A program made the position numbers and the translations under genes. A model generated the notes under the pieces. That model saw only the letters and a list, made by a program, of their open reading frames with translations, was not told the origin of the DNA and did not search any database. From assembly GCA_963839515.1 (NCBI GenBank), contig CAWIVN010000015.1, forward strand, positions 62,001-126,000: a stretch of 64,000 nt of DNA, in the 5' to 3' direction. Source of the stretch: Fredericiella sp963839515 (GTDB lineage: Bacteria; Chloroflexota; Anaerolineae; Caldilineales; Caldilineaceae). Positions 8,672 through 17,937 of the stretch are shown piece by piece (the first letter of the stretch is position 1; the number at the start of each line of letters is the position of its first letter).

Positions 8672-11600
8672 ATGAAAAAACGCATGCTGCTATTGTGCTT
8701 GATCTACTCACTTATTGGGCGACCGACGCATGCACAATCAAACCCTCCTCTATCGGTTCGTGTCATCGTTACGCTGCGGGAGCAGGCTGATCTCAGCCGC
8801 ATCCCAGACGGGGACCCCATCCTGCGGCGCCGGCAGATCGTCGCAGCTCTGAAAGCGACTGCCGGCGCCGCGCAAGCCAAGGCGGGCGCCATCGTTATGC
8901 GCGCTGCGGTTGACGAGCCGGTAACCGACATTACTCCCTTCTGGATCTTCAATGGCTTTGCCATCACCGCTAGCCCCGAAGTCATTGCGCGGCTTGCCGT
9001 TTCTCCCGATGTGCTGCGCGTCACATCAGACGATGTGGCGATTGCACCGGCTGGCGTTGTGACTGCGTCCGCAGACGTCGAGGCCAATCTTGCCATCGTA
9101 AATGCCCCCGCCCTGTGGAGTCTAGGCTGGCGCGGCCAAGGCATCGTCGTCGCCAACCTTGATACAGGCGTTGACTTGACGCACCCCGACCTGGCAGCCA
9201 GTTGGCGCGGCGGCACGAACAGTTGGTTTGATCCCTTCGGCCAGCATCCCGTTACGCCAAGTGACGTAAACGGCCATGGCACTTCGACGATGGGGGTTAT
9301 GGTCGGCGGCAGCGCCGGAGGCACGGCCATTGGCGTTGCACCGGACGCAAAGTGGATTGCTGCCAAAGTTTTCGACGACCGCAGTCGCTCCTCGGCGACC
9401 GCCGTACACCAGGCGTACCAATGGCTGCTGGACCCGGACGGTAACCCCGCAACGGATGACGCGCCGGATGTGGTCAACAATTCGTGGACTTTTACCTCGT
9501 CAGGGTGCGAGCTTGAGTTCGAGCTTGACCTGCAAGCGTTGCGCGCCGCCGGCATCCTGCCAATTTTTGCGGCCGGCAACAGCGGCCCCGAACCCGCCAC
9601 ATCGTTGAGCCCGGGTAACAACCCATCTGCCTTCGCCGTGGGAGCCACGGACGACAATGATCAGACCTACTCCGGAAGCAGCCGTGGACCATCTGCCTGT
9701 GGCAATTCGCTGTTTCCACACATCAGCGCGCCGGGTGTTGACATTCGCAGCAGCAGCACCTATGGCCAGTACTATGACAGCACCGGAACCTCGTTGGCTG
9801 CTCCGCATGTTGCCGGTGTGCTGGCGACGCTGCTGAGCGCCTATCCCGACTTGACGGTAAGCCAACAGCAGGCGGCGCTTGTAGCGGGAGCACGCGACCT
9901 TGGGGCTGCCAGAGCAGATAATGTCTTCGGCGCCGGCCGGCTGGATGGACTCGCTGCATATGATTGGTTGGGGCACAACGGTTTTACGCCACAAGGTAGG
10001 CTGCCTGTCCCTATCTATGCGATCCAAGGCACGGGTCATATTTCGCCCCTCGACGGACAATTCGTGACTACCGAGGGCATTGTCACCGCTCGCAATGACG
10101 ATGGCTTTTATATCCAAGCGGCAGCCGCAGACACTGACGAGGCAACCTCGGAGGCAATCTTTGTTGCCGCCGGGCAGCTTATCAGAGTGACAGTTGGTGA
10201 CAGTGTGCGTGTTGCAGCCCACGTCGTCGAAACCCAGGCAAATGGGTCTTCCGGCAATGGTCTGACTATCACCCACCTGGTAAATCCTGCCGTCACTGTC
10301 TTGTCCAGTGGTAACCCATTGCCGGCGCCGACGATACTAGGGGCGGTAGGCCGAGTTATGCCAACCGGCGTCATTGAGGACGATGGGTTGAGTTTGTTTG
10401 ATCCGCAGGACGACGGCCTGGATTTCTTTGAGAGCTTGGAAGCGATGCGCGTGCAGGTCAATGATGCCCTCGTCGTTGGGGCTACCGACGCAGACGGGGC
10501 GATGTGGGTGCTTGCCGATGGCGGAGCAGCTGCGAGTCAGCGCAGCGCGCGCGGCGGCATCATGGAAACCATTGGCGATGCAAATCCCGAGCGCATTCGG
10601 CTGGGCGGTACTTTGTACCCTGTCGCGGGCAACCTGCCAGCACTGGACGTAGGCGCTCGCATCACGGAACCGGTCGTAGGCGTGCTTGATTACCGCGCAG
10701 CCAACTATGAACTACTGGTGACCGGCCCGTTCGCTGCGGACACGTCGGCGCAGGTGACGCGTGAATCGACTGCGCTGGCACACGACGGCACGCACCTGCT
10801 GATTGCCGCTTATGATGGCGGAGGCCTAGGCGGCGATGCCGGCGCGGCGGATTTTGCATTTCATGCACGCCAGATCGTCAATAACCTGGCAGCGCCGGAC
10901 ATCATGTTGCTGGAGGGTATCCTGGATGACAGTGGCGCCGCAGACGAGGGGACGACAACTGCGGCTGCAACGTTTGCGCGGCTTATCGCCGCAGTGCAGA
11001 CCGCCGGCGGACCGGCGTATCGCTTTGTTCAAATCGATCCAGTCGACAACCGGGATGGTGGTGCAGGCAGCAACCCGCGTCTCGGGTTGCTGTATAACCC
11101 GGCCAGGGTTGTGCTCGATGGCGCGCCCGGTAGTGTCGATATGAGCGCAGGCATTGCCTGCCTGCACGGTAAGGCCGCCATCACCCGCAACCCCGGTCTT
11201 ATTGCGCCGATAGACGCTGTTTGGGAAGGCAACCGCAAGCCCTTGGCAGCGCAAATTGAGTTTAATGGCCAATCTCTCTTGATGGTAGGCATTGATCTGG
11301 CTTCACAAGCTGCCGATTCCCCACTCTACGGGGCGGCGCAGCCACCGCCGAAGCCATCCCGCGATCAGCGCTACGCACAGGCCTTTACCGTGGCAGACTT
11401 TGTCCGATTGATCCTAGCCTGTGAACCGGCAGCGAACGTTCTGATCCTGGGCAATGGCAATGACGCGCTTGAAGCTCCATCGCTGGCGCCATTGCACGAT
11501 GGAGGCATGCAGGCATTGGATAATCTGCTGCCATCCGTCGAACGCTATACTTCTGTGATAGAGGGCAACAGTCGCTCCCTTCAGCACGCCTTTGCCAGCC

Positions 11601-11758
11601 CTGCGCTGTTTGCAGCCGAGCCCAGCTATGATGTGGTCCATCTCAATGCCGAGTTTGCTGCCCGCAGAGGGGACCACGATCCCGTTTTGGCCAGGTTCAA
11701 AGTCCAAACGCAGCAGGGTTCGCCGCCAAGGGCGTACCTGGCGTATATTGGACGTTGA
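8672..11758 (+). CDS. Secreted subtilisin-like protease fused to a degenerate nuclease-like domain
   Basis: About 1028 residues. I chose the ATG at 8672 because a signal peptide follows at once (KKRMLLLCLIYSLIG, cleavage near THA-QS); the frame opens at 8585. Order of domains: an inhibitor-I9-like propeptide (about 30-125) and an S8 catalytic domain with D164 (ANLDTGVD), H202 (NGHGTST), oxyanion N303 (AAGNSG) and S374 (GTSLAAPHVAG), all intact. An OB-like segment follows (about 455-540), as in extracellular nucleases. The last part (about 705-1000) aligns with the endonuclease/exonuclease/phosphatase fold of ExeM/NucH enzymes, but its catalytic residues are replaced. The protease should be active outside the cell; the C-terminal half may only bind, perhaps nucleic acid. 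Confidence 0.85.
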   Translation: MKKRMLLLCLIYSLIGRPTHAQSNPPLSVRVIVTLREQADLSRIPDGDPILRRRQIVAALKATAGAAQAKAGAIVMRAAVDEPVTDITPFWIFNGFAITASPEVIARLAVSPDVLRVTSDDVAIAPAGVVTASADVEANLAIVNAPALWSLGWRGQGIVVANLDTGVDLTHPDLAASWRGGTNSWFDPFGQHPVTPSDVNGHGTSTMGVMVGGSAGGTAIGVAPDAKWIAAKVFDDRSRSSATAVHQAYQWLLDPDGNPATDDAPDVVNNSWTFTSSGCELEFELDLQALRAAGILPIFAAGNSGPEPATSLSPGNNPSAFAVGATDDNDQTYSGSSRGPSACGNSLFPHISAPGVDIRSSSTYGQYYDSTGTSLAAPHVAGVLATLLSAYPDLTVSQQQAALVAGARDLGAARADNVFGAGRLDGLAAYDWLGHNGFTPQGRLPVPIYAIQGTGHISPLDGQFVTTEGIVTARNDDGFYIQAAAADTDEATSEAIFVAAGQLIRVTVGDSVRVAAHVVETQANGSSGNGLTITHLVNPAVTVLSSGNPLPAPTILGAVGRVMPTGVIEDDGLSLFDPQDDGLDFFESLEAMRVQVNDALVVGATDADGAMWVLADGGAAASQRSARGGIMETIGDANPERIRLGGTLYPVAGNLPALDVGARITEPVVGVLDYRAANYELLVTGPFAADTSAQVTRESTALAHDGTHLLIAAYDGGGLGGDAGAADFAFHARQIVNNLAAPDIMLLEGILDDSGAADEGTTTAAATFARLIAAVQTAGGPAYRFVQIDPVDNRDGGAGSNPRLGLLYNPARVVLDGAPGSVDMSAGIACLHGKAAITRNPGLIAPIDAVWEGNRKPLAAQIEFNGQSLLMVGIDLASQAADSPLYGAAQPPPKPSRDQRYAQAFTVADFVRLILACEPAANVLILGNGNDALEAPSLAPLHDGGMQALDNLLPSVERYTSVIEGNSRSLQHAFASPALFAAEPSYDVVHLNAEFAARRGDHDPVLARFKVQTQQGSPPRAYLAYIGR

Positions 11759-11800
11759 ACTGCTCTGCACGAGTGAGGCAGCTCCTTCCGGACAGCGAAA

Positions 11801-14101
11801 ATGAACACAAACCAACTATCACAACAGCAGGCCCACCTGCTTGACGTGGCTTATAGAGCAGTGCCGGACAATAAGGGCGTGCAAGCCGCGCCTGGACTTG
11901 ATCCTGGTCTGGCAGCCGCCGCCGATTCGGCGGCGACGAGGTCTGGCGAGCCGGCCCACCCTCGCGTGTTCCGCTTTGGGGTATCAATCTGGCGCATCGC
12001 GGCCATGATCGTGCTTATGGCTGCGACCGGTGCTTGTGTTGTGCCCCTGCGGCTTCAGCCAGCAAGTACGCAGGAGATTGTGCGCCATGCCCAGGCGAGC
12101 CTTGTTTCTCCGCTGGGCGCTGGAGTGCAGAGCTATTTTCTGACCGAACAAACAACTGTGTGGGTGCACAACGGCATCCCTGACAGGATCAACGAGCAGC
12201 CACCCATTGAGTCTCGCAGCGAAGTCAAGCACTGGTTTCAGGCCCCTGCTAACTGGCGGGTGGAGAGTGCAGGCGAAATATATGCTGATGGTGGTCAACC
12301 CCTGGTCGGTAGCAGTTGGAAGTCAGTGTTGGTGAGCGATGGATCAACCCAATACGCCTATGATGCTCTGGCCAACGTGCAGACCGTGAACCTGGCGTCG
12401 GAAGCGCCTGCCGATCCGAGCATGCTGGCGCCCGCGAGCGATGATGCAATGCATGCCGTGTCCAATTTGGCTCAGTTTTTTGAGCGTATGGCTACCTGCT
12501 ACCGCCCGAGAGTTACAGGCAGCGCAGAAGTTGCTGGCCAGCCCACCCATGTAGTCGATCTCGGTTCAACCCTATGTCCGTCCGCCGCTGCACCGGATTT
12601 GAATGGACATGAAACCATCTGGGTGGACAAGAACACGTTTTTCGTACTGAAGCACGAACTATACAGCACAGAAGGCAATCAGCTGCTATTGCGCAGCGAA
12701 GTGACCGACGTCCAGTACAACCCGGCGGTGGACAGTCGCTTGTTTGTCTCACCGGCGCCGTCTGACGCACAGATTCTGGATTATCGCCCCCAGGCGCTGC
12801 CGCCTGCCCCCACACAAGAAGGCGTGGCGGATCCGCAACAGGCGGCGCTGCTGGCTGCGCTCCAGCCACTTGCCGAACAGGCTGCCTATCCCCTGTTTGT
12901 GCCAGAGCACGTGCCTGCCGGGCTGTCGCCCCGCATGCCCAAGCTTATGCCGTGGGGAGACAACAGTGATCAGCTGGTGGTGGAATGGGTGCCAACCGGC
13001 GACTTAGCGGGCGATACGTATGCAGGGCAAGCAGGGATTCAAATGAGACAGCAGGCGGCGGACTATGCTTCGGTCGTGAATTTTACCCGTGACGCAACGC
13101 CGGTACACATGTCAGGCGCCGGAATCGGCGCAAACATCGAAAGCTGGGCGCGCCGCGGTATGGTTAACGCCGATGGCACAGGTTCTGACTCGTCATTTAT
13201 AATCTTGCGTGATGGTGTGTTGATCACGTTGAGCAGTTTCGCTTTCTCGCCTGAGCAACTGCTAGGGGTAGCGGCCACGCTGCAGAGCGTGCCCGGCAGC
13301 AAAGGAGCCTTGCCAAGGCCGCAGCCGCCCACACTGGCGCAAGTTCGGGCCGGTGCACCCTTCCCCATTTACGTCCCCACCTGGGTACCTGCTGGACTGG
13401 CACCTGAGCCGCCCGTGGGCTATGAAATCACATACCATGACCGCACGGGCCAACCGGTGTTTACCATTACCAATGGCGCGAGCTTCGCCAATGATCCACG
13501 CGCGGCTGGAGAACGGGTGACGTTGGGAAATGGTGTTGACGCTCACTGGCTGGGCTCACTTCTTTGGTGGATGCAGGAAGGGGACACATCAATCGCCCTC
13601 TACAGCGACAGCTTGTCGCGCGAGGAGTTGATTCAGATTGCTGCCTCCGTGTCGGCCAACGCAGAGCCTGAATTCGCGCCGCAGCCCCAACCGACGCCTG
13701 CGCCCGCCATGCCGACACCTACGCCGATGCCCATGCCACCCTTTGCCGTACAGCGCCCCAACTGGTTGCCCGAGGACATGACGGTTCGCGAGCAGGTCGA
13801 CGGCAACGTCGTGAGTATGGGGTTTGTCCCCGCAGCGGGCAGCAGCCAAGGCGCGCTAACATTGGTGCAGATGCCGGATACGGGCGGCGGTGACCTTGGT
13901 AGTGTGCCTGATCCGCAGGCGAGCCAAGAGCGTATCCTGGACCACGACGTTACGGTGATTCGTCGTGGCGAAGATGGCTGTGTAACATACATCTGGACCG
14001 CAAACGGGCTGCGCCTGACACTCACAAATGTTTATGACCCACCTGGTCAACTTAAGTACACTTGCGAGCAGATGCAGCAGATCGTCGCAGGTATTCGCTA
14101 G
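11801..14101 (+). CDS. Membrane-anchored protein with three DUF4367-like modules
   Basis: 766 residues. An N-terminal cytoplasmic stretch of about 60 residues leads to one hydrophobic segment (IAAMIVLMAATGACVVPL, about 66-83) whose Cys makes only a poor lipobox, so it is probably a type II membrane anchor. Residues 90-330 resemble LolA/RseB-type lipid-binding folds (HWFQAPANWRVES, DKNTFFVLKHEL). Three similar modules follow, each opening with a V/P-rich strand: YPLFVPEHVPAGL, FPIYVPTWVPAGL and FAVQRPNWLPEDM. The last is separated by a Pro/Thr-rich linker. They resemble DUF4367 domains found in envelope stress sensors. It lies 42 bp after the subtilase and may be cotranscribed. No sigma factor is adjacent. 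Confidence 0.68.
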   Translation: MNTNQLSQQQAHLLDVAYRAVPDNKGVQAAPGLDPGLAAAADSAATRSGEPAHPRVFRFGVSIWRIAAMIVLMAATGACVVPLRLQPASTQEIVRHAQASLVSPLGAGVQSYFLTEQTTVWVHNGIPDRINEQPPIESRSEVKHWFQAPANWRVESAGEIYADGGQPLVGSSWKSVLVSDGSTQYAYDALANVQTVNLASEAPADPSMLAPASDDAMHAVSNLAQFFERMATCYRPRVTGSAEVAGQPTHVVDLGSTLCPSAAAPDLNGHETIWVDKNTFFVLKHELYSTEGNQLLLRSEVTDVQYNPAVDSRLFVSPAPSDAQILDYRPQALPPAPTQEGVADPQQAALLAALQPLAEQAAYPLFVPEHVPAGLSPRMPKLMPWGDNSDQLVVEWVPTGDLAGDTYAGQAGIQMRQQAADYASVVNFTRDATPVHMSGAGIGANIESWARRGMVNADGTGSDSSFIILRDGVLITLSSFAFSPEQLLGVAATLQSVPGSKGALPRPQPPTLAQVRAGAPFPIYVPTWVPAGLAPEPPVGYEITYHDRTGQPVFTITNGASFANDPRAAGERVTLGNGVDAHWLGSLLWWMQEGDTSIALYSDSLSREELIQIAASVSANAEPEFAPQPQPTPAPAMPTPTPMPMPPFAVQRPNWLPEDMTVREQVDGNVVSMGFVPAAGSSQGALTLVQMPDTGGGDLGSVPDPQASQERILDHDVTVIRRGEDGCVTYIWTANGLRLTLTNVYDPPGQLKYTCEQMQQIVAGIR

Positions 14102-14110
14102 GCGCGGGCT

Positions 14111-14140
14111 GGGATGGCAGGCCACTTTGCCTGCCATCCC
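14111..14140 (+). terminator. Perfect 12-bp hairpin after the DUF4367-like gene
   Basis: GGGATGGCAGGC and its exact complement are separated by a 6-nt loop (CACTTT), beginning 9 bp after the stop codon. There is no T-run, so this is a strong hairpin that may act as a weak terminator or as 3'-end protection of the mRNA. Confidence 0.6.
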
Positions 14141-14285
14141 TGTGCTTCCCGTTCACACTACAGGCTGCAAATCGCCCTTCTGCCTTGGCCCTGTCCCTGC
14201 GATCTGGTATGATGCCCTCCACAATTCGCCCCATGCCGCAGGGAGCGGAGATACCCTGAGATTGCAGTAGACAAGGAAACGATCG

Positions 14286-14825
14286 ATGTCTGAAGAAGCA
14301 CAGCGGCAGGTGATTGTGGCCCGGTTCGATAACCGGGGCGAGGCGCAAAAAGCCTTGAAGACGCTCAACAAGACACTCAAGTCCCAACATGTGGAACTGC
14401 AGCAAGGTGCATTGGTAACACGTGCGCCCGATGGCATCCTCGAAATCGAAAAGCTGAATGACAACACCCTCGGCCACTTGGCCACGGATGCACTCAACCT
14501 GACGACGTTTGTAGCTGTTGGCAGTGCCAAGATCGTCGCCGGCACGGTGCGCGCAAGCTTTAGCCTGTTGAGCAGCAGCTTTGGCCGCGCCGCCGCGCTC
14601 GCCGGTTCGGTAGCCGCTGTGTCTGTCAACCGGGCACGAACTTTTGCGGATGGAGACAAGCCATTGCGTCGCATCGGCGGCAGCCTTTCGCCGGGTGCAG
14701 CCGCCATCATGGTCGTCGTCGACGCCGCGCATGCCGAGCAGGTAGCCACGGTCCTCAACGGCGGTACGGCGAAGGCAGCCGCTAGCGCCGGCGAACCAGT
14801 TTCGCCTCACGATTTGCCGATGTAA
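14286..14825 (+). CDS. DUF1269-like protein
   Basis: 179 residues. The N-terminal strand-helix-strand (VIVARFDNRGEAQKALKTL) and the later LQQGALVTRAPDGIL match the start of DUF1269-type proteins. The central, weakly hydrophobic Ala/Ser-rich part (about 75-120) takes the place of their glycine-zipper membrane segment. A second ferredoxin-like half (LSPGAAAIMVVVDAAHAEQV) ends the protein. The ATG follows AAGGAAACGATCG. The function of the family is unknown; roles in envelope stress have been suggested. It is convergent with the GH130 operon, with only 6 bp between stops. Confidence 0.66.
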   Translation: MSEEAQRQVIVARFDNRGEAQKALKTLNKTLKSQHVELQQGALVTRAPDGILEIEKLNDNTLGHLATDALNLTTFVAVGSAKIVAGTVRASFSLLSSSFGRAAALAGSVAAVSVNRARTFADGDKPLRRIGGSLSPGAAAIMVVVDAAHAEQVATVLNGGTAKAAASAGEPVSPHDLPM

Positions 14826-14831
14826 CGCCCG

Positions 14832-15800
14832 TCAACCGAAACGCGCGTATTCGATGAGATCGGCCAGGCTGCACGTCGCCAGTCCTATGACGTGATCCGC
14901 GCCGCCGTAGTAGACGTAGACAGCGTTTTCTACGACGACGCTGCCATTGCTAAAGACCACGTTGGGCACATCGCCGCGCAGCTCCCATAGCTCCTCGGGC
15001 CAGAAGATCGGTTCCTGGGGGCGGTGAATGACCTGCGTTGGGTTATCTAGGTCGAGCAGAATTACACCAAACCGGTACATGCGGCTGACGGTCGCGCTTC
15101 CGGTCAGGCTCGTAGCGCCCTCTACTAAGGTCGTATAGCCGTGGTTGATGCACAGCCAACCGTGTTCCGTCTCGATCGGTACGCCATTGCTGCCGACGCT
15201 TGACGCATCCCACCAGTTCTCCTGGCGCGGGCCATAGATCGGCGCCATCCACTCCTCCGGCCACAAACGCAGGTCCTCTGACTGCGCCAGCCACACGTTT
15301 GGCCAACGCCGGTGAAAGGCCACAAAACGCCCGCCGATCTTGCGCGGAAACAGCACATGATCCTTGTTGTCTTCGCCCACGACGATCGGCCCCAGGCGCT
15401 CCCAGGTAATCAGGTTTTTGCTGCGCGCAATCATCGGCAGAATACCGCCACCCAGATGGGTGGGCGCTCCCTGCCCGAGAAACTCGCGGCCATACGCCGT
15501 GTAGGTCATATAGAATGTGCCGTCGATCTCCACCACGCGTGGATCCTCCACCCCCCGTGAGTCCGATCCGTCATGCGGCTCCAATACCGGTTTACATAGC
15601 CGATTCCAAGTGATGCCGTCCTGGCTCACGGCATAGCCTATGCGACTGATCCAGTCCAGCCCCTGGGCGCGATAGTGCATGTGGAACAAACCATTATGGC
15701 GGATCACAGACGGGTTAAAGACGTTATAGTATTCCCACTCCGATTGTGGATTGGGGAGCAGCAGCGGATTGGCCGGGTGGCGCTGCAAGCGTAGTGACAT
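14832..15800 (-). CDS. GH130 glycoside phosphorylase/hydrolase
   Basis: 322 residues with the five-bladed beta-propeller pattern of GH130. Seen are NPSVIRHNGLFHMHYRAQG, RGVEDPRVVEIDGTFYMTYTAY (the catalytic Asp is in the EDPR motif), DHVLFPRKIGGRFVAFHRR, WWDASSVGSNGVPIETEHGW, and the closing YYGGADHVIGLA. Known members phosphorolyse or hydrolyse beta-mannosides such as mannosyl-glucose, mannobiose or mannosyl-GlcNAc. It is the last gene of a five-gene operon, 27 bp after a sugar permease, so it probably degrades the imported oligosaccharide in the cytoplasm. Whether it is a phosphorylase or a hydrolase is not settled from motifs alone. Confidence 0.88.
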   Translation of the reverse strand: MSLRLQRHPANPLLLPNPQSEWEYYNVFNPSVIRHNGLFHMHYRAQGLDWISRIGYAVSQDGITWNRLCKPVLEPHDGSDSRGVEDPRVVEIDGTFYMTYTAYGREFLGQGAPTHLGGGILPMIARSKNLITWERLGPIVVGEDNKDHVLFPRKIGGRFVAFHRRWPNVWLAQSEDLRLWPEEWMAPIYGPRQENWWDASSVGSNGVPIETEHGWLCINHGYTTLVEGATSLTGSATVSRMYRFGVILLDLDNPTQVIHRPQEPIFWPEELWELRGDVPNVVFSNGSVVVENAVYVYYGGADHVIGLATCSLADLIEYARFG

Positions 15801-15827
15801 AGTGTACGAATCCCTTCTGGAGTTTGG

Positions 15828-16745
15828 CTAACCTTTAAGGCCGGTCAGCGTAATGCCTTCAATAAATTGGCGTTGTGCCAGGAAGAAGATAGCCAGGATC
15901 GGTAACGCAATCAAGGTGGACATCGCCATCAGCCAGTGCCACTTGGGCGCCTCGTTTGCTCCACCGACAAAGAAAAACATGCCGAGCGTCAGCGTGTATT
16001 TCGGAATATCGTTCAAGTAGATGAGTGGCGCCAGGAAGTCGTTCCATGCTCCTTGGAAGCTGAAAATGCCCACAGCCAGCAGCGCCGGTCGCACGAGCGG
16101 CAGGACGATCTGTGCGAAGATCTGGGCCGTGTTGGCGCCGTCCATGCGCGCTGCCTCTTCCATCTCGACTGGCAAAGTTAACATAAACTGGCGCATAAGA
16201 AAGATAAAGAATGGCCCTCCCCCAAACAAGGAGCCGATCACCAGTGGATCATAGGTGTTGATTAGCTGCAAGTTGCGCCAGATCAGGAATGTGGGGATCA
16301 GTGTCACGACGTACGGCAGCATCATAGTAGACAGCAGCACGATAAACAGTACATCACGGCCGGGAAAGCGATAGCGCGCAAAACCGTAGCCAACCAAAGC
16401 CGACGTGATAATGTTCCCAAACATGATCAGGATGGTGATGAAGAGCGTGTTGACCAGAAAACGTGTAAATGGCAGCGCATTCCATGCATCGACGTAATTG
16501 CGCCACTGAATGGGGTTAGGTATCCAAACCGGCGGTTCCGCGAAGATCTGGTCAAGGGGCTTTAGTGAGCTGGACAGCATCCACACAAACGGGATCATGA
16601 AGATGATGGCGCCTGCCGTGACGACGATGTAGGCAAACGTTTGTGCGACGCGATTCTGGTTGCGCCGGCTTCCTTGCCAGGATGTGCTTTGACGTTTGTC
16701 AACTGCTGGCCCACCGGCGTCCTGTACCTGGGCTGATTGCGCCAT
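15828..16745 (-). CDS. Sugar ABC transporter permease (MalG type)
   Basis: 305-residue inner-membrane permease. The N-terminal 30 residues are polar, then six membrane segments begin at about residue 37 (AYIVVTAGAIIFMIPFVWML). The EAA loop MEEAARMDGANTAQIFAQIV (about 204-223) is present, and the C-terminus LAQRQFIEGITLTGLKG is typical of CUT1 permeases. The ATG follows AAAGGAG with 8-nt spacing. It is fourth in the operon, 40 bp after the partner permease and upstream of GH130. Confidence 0.94.
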   Translation of the reverse strand: MAQSAQVQDAGGPAVDKRQSTSWQGSRRNQNRVAQTFAYIVVTAGAIIFMIPFVWMLSSSLKPLDQIFAEPPVWIPNPIQWRNYVDAWNALPFTRFLVNTLFITILIMFGNIITSALVGYGFARYRFPGRDVLFIVLLSTMMLPYVVTLIPTFLIWRNLQLINTYDPLVIGSLFGGGPFFIFLMRQFMLTLPVEMEEAARMDGANTAQIFAQIVLPLVRPALLAVGIFSFQGAWNDFLAPLIYLNDIPKYTLTLGMFFFVGGANEAPKWHWLMAMSTLIALPILAIFFLAQRQFIEGITLTGLKG

Positions 16746-16785
16746 GCGGCTCTCTCCTTTCCCCGGATTTCACCGGACCCCTTCT

Positions 16786-17790
16786 TTACTGGCGCGAGCC
16801 TTCGTAATAGACCCAGGCGTTTGACCAGCGGAATACAATCAAGGTCAGCACAAGGATGATGGCAAACAGAATCCAGGCAAGCGCTGATGCGTAACCCATC
16901 CGAAACTGCTGGAAACCTGCCTGGTAAATCAGCACATTCATAAACTTGCCTGCTGCCGGCGTGTAACGAATGAAGGCGGCCACCGTGAAGATCTGCAGGG
17001 CTCCGATAATGCCCATTACCAGCTGCAGAAAGATCACCGGCGTAATCATCGGTATCGTTACGCTGCGAAAGCGTTGCCAGGCGTTGGCTCCATCGATCTC
17101 GGCCGCTTCCAGTAGATGGCGTGACACGTTCTTGAGTGCCCCCAAGAAAATAACCATGCTGGCCCCTGCCACCCCCCAAAGGCTGATGATAATAAAGGCC
17201 GGCAGCACATATTGTGGGTCGCCAAACCAGTTGGGCGGCTGCATGCCAAGTGGTTCGAGAATGGGACGCAGTATCGAGTTTAGCAGTCCAGCGTCAGGAT
17301 TGAACAGCCAGCGCCACAACAACGCCACGGCCACGGCCGGCAAGATCGACGGCAGGTAGTAGACTGTGCGGTACACACCCAGGCCACGAATGTTTGTGCT
17401 CAGCAGCATGGCTACGGCGAGAGAACCGGCAATACCTAATGGAACGCTAAAGAAGGCGTACAAGACGGTGATGCGGATGGCCGCCCAAAAATCGATATCT
17501 TGCGTGAAGATACGCGCATAGTTGCGCAGACCCACCCAGTTGGGTGACTGCAGCACGTCATACTCGGTGAAGCTAAGATAAAACGAGGCGACGATGGGAT
17601 AGGCCGTCCAGATCAAAAAACCGACCAGCCACGGCGAGATCAGTGCATACCCTGTCGCCGTCTCGTCACGCACTCCCAGTCGTCGCAACAAGGTATAGAG
17701 CGCCACCGCCAGCACCATTAGCCCCGCGGCAACAGCAATATAGCGCACCAGGGTAGGCAGGTACTCGGCCAGGGAAATTGGGGCTGCCAT
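16786..17790 (-). CDS. Sugar ABC transporter permease (MalF type)
   Basis: 334-residue permease with an extra N-terminal membrane helix (about 15-35), as in many MalF-like subunits. The EAA loop is LEAAEIDGANAWQRFRSVTI (about 235-254). AAGGAG lies 7 nt before the ATG. It is separated from the binding-protein gene upstream by a 147-bp spacer that contains a long inverted repeat, which may uncouple expression of the binding protein from the permeases. No ATPase gene is in this operon. Confidence 0.94.
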   Translation of the reverse strand: MAAPISLAEYLPTLVRYIAVAAGLMVLAVALYTLLRRLGVRDETATGYALISPWLVGFLIWTAYPIVASFYLSFTEYDVLQSPNWVGLRNYARIFTQDIDFWAAIRITVLYAFFSVPLGIAGSLAVAMLLSTNIRGLGVYRTVYYLPSILPAVAVALLWRWLFNPDAGLLNSILRPILEPLGMQPPNWFGDPQYVLPAFIIISLWGVAGASMVIFLGALKNVSRHLLEAAEIDGANAWQRFRSVTIPMITPVIFLQLVMGIIGALQIFTVAAFIRYTPAAGKFMNVLIYQAGFQQFRMGYASALAWILFAIILVLTLIVFRWSNAWVYYEGSRQ

Positions 17791-17831
17791 CGTGCAACTC
17801 CTTTATAAGCTAAACGCGTAGTGCTTGCAGT

Positions 17832-17931
17832 GAGAGGGTGAAGAAACCGAGTTTCTGGCGAGCTGCGTTGGGTACAAGCGACGCTCGCTTGAGAAACTCG
17901 GTTTCTCCCTTGCCCACTTACCCTTTCACTC
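17832..17931. repeat. Long imperfect inverted repeat with GAAACCGAGTTTCT arms
   Basis: The 14-bp arms GAAACCGAGTTTCT (17843-17856) and AGAAACTCGGTTTC (17892-17905) are exact complements. Pairing extends inward through GGCGAGC / GCTCGCTT and outward, with an interruption, through AGTGAGAGGGTGA / TTACCCTTTCACT. It fills the spacer between the binding-protein and permease genes. Very similar GAAACC-GGTTTC palindromes are, to my knowledge, scattered in cyanobacterial and Chloroflexota genomes as small mobile palindromes, so this may be a MITE-like insertion that now serves as an intra-operon hairpin. Confidence 0.75.
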
Positions 17932-17937
17932 CACTTG

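Noticed and set aside
8704..9657. Minus-strand 317-codon frame opposite the subtilase
   Set aside because: Covers the catalytic triad region of the protease on the other strand; Ser/Ala/Thr-rich translation with no fold signature.
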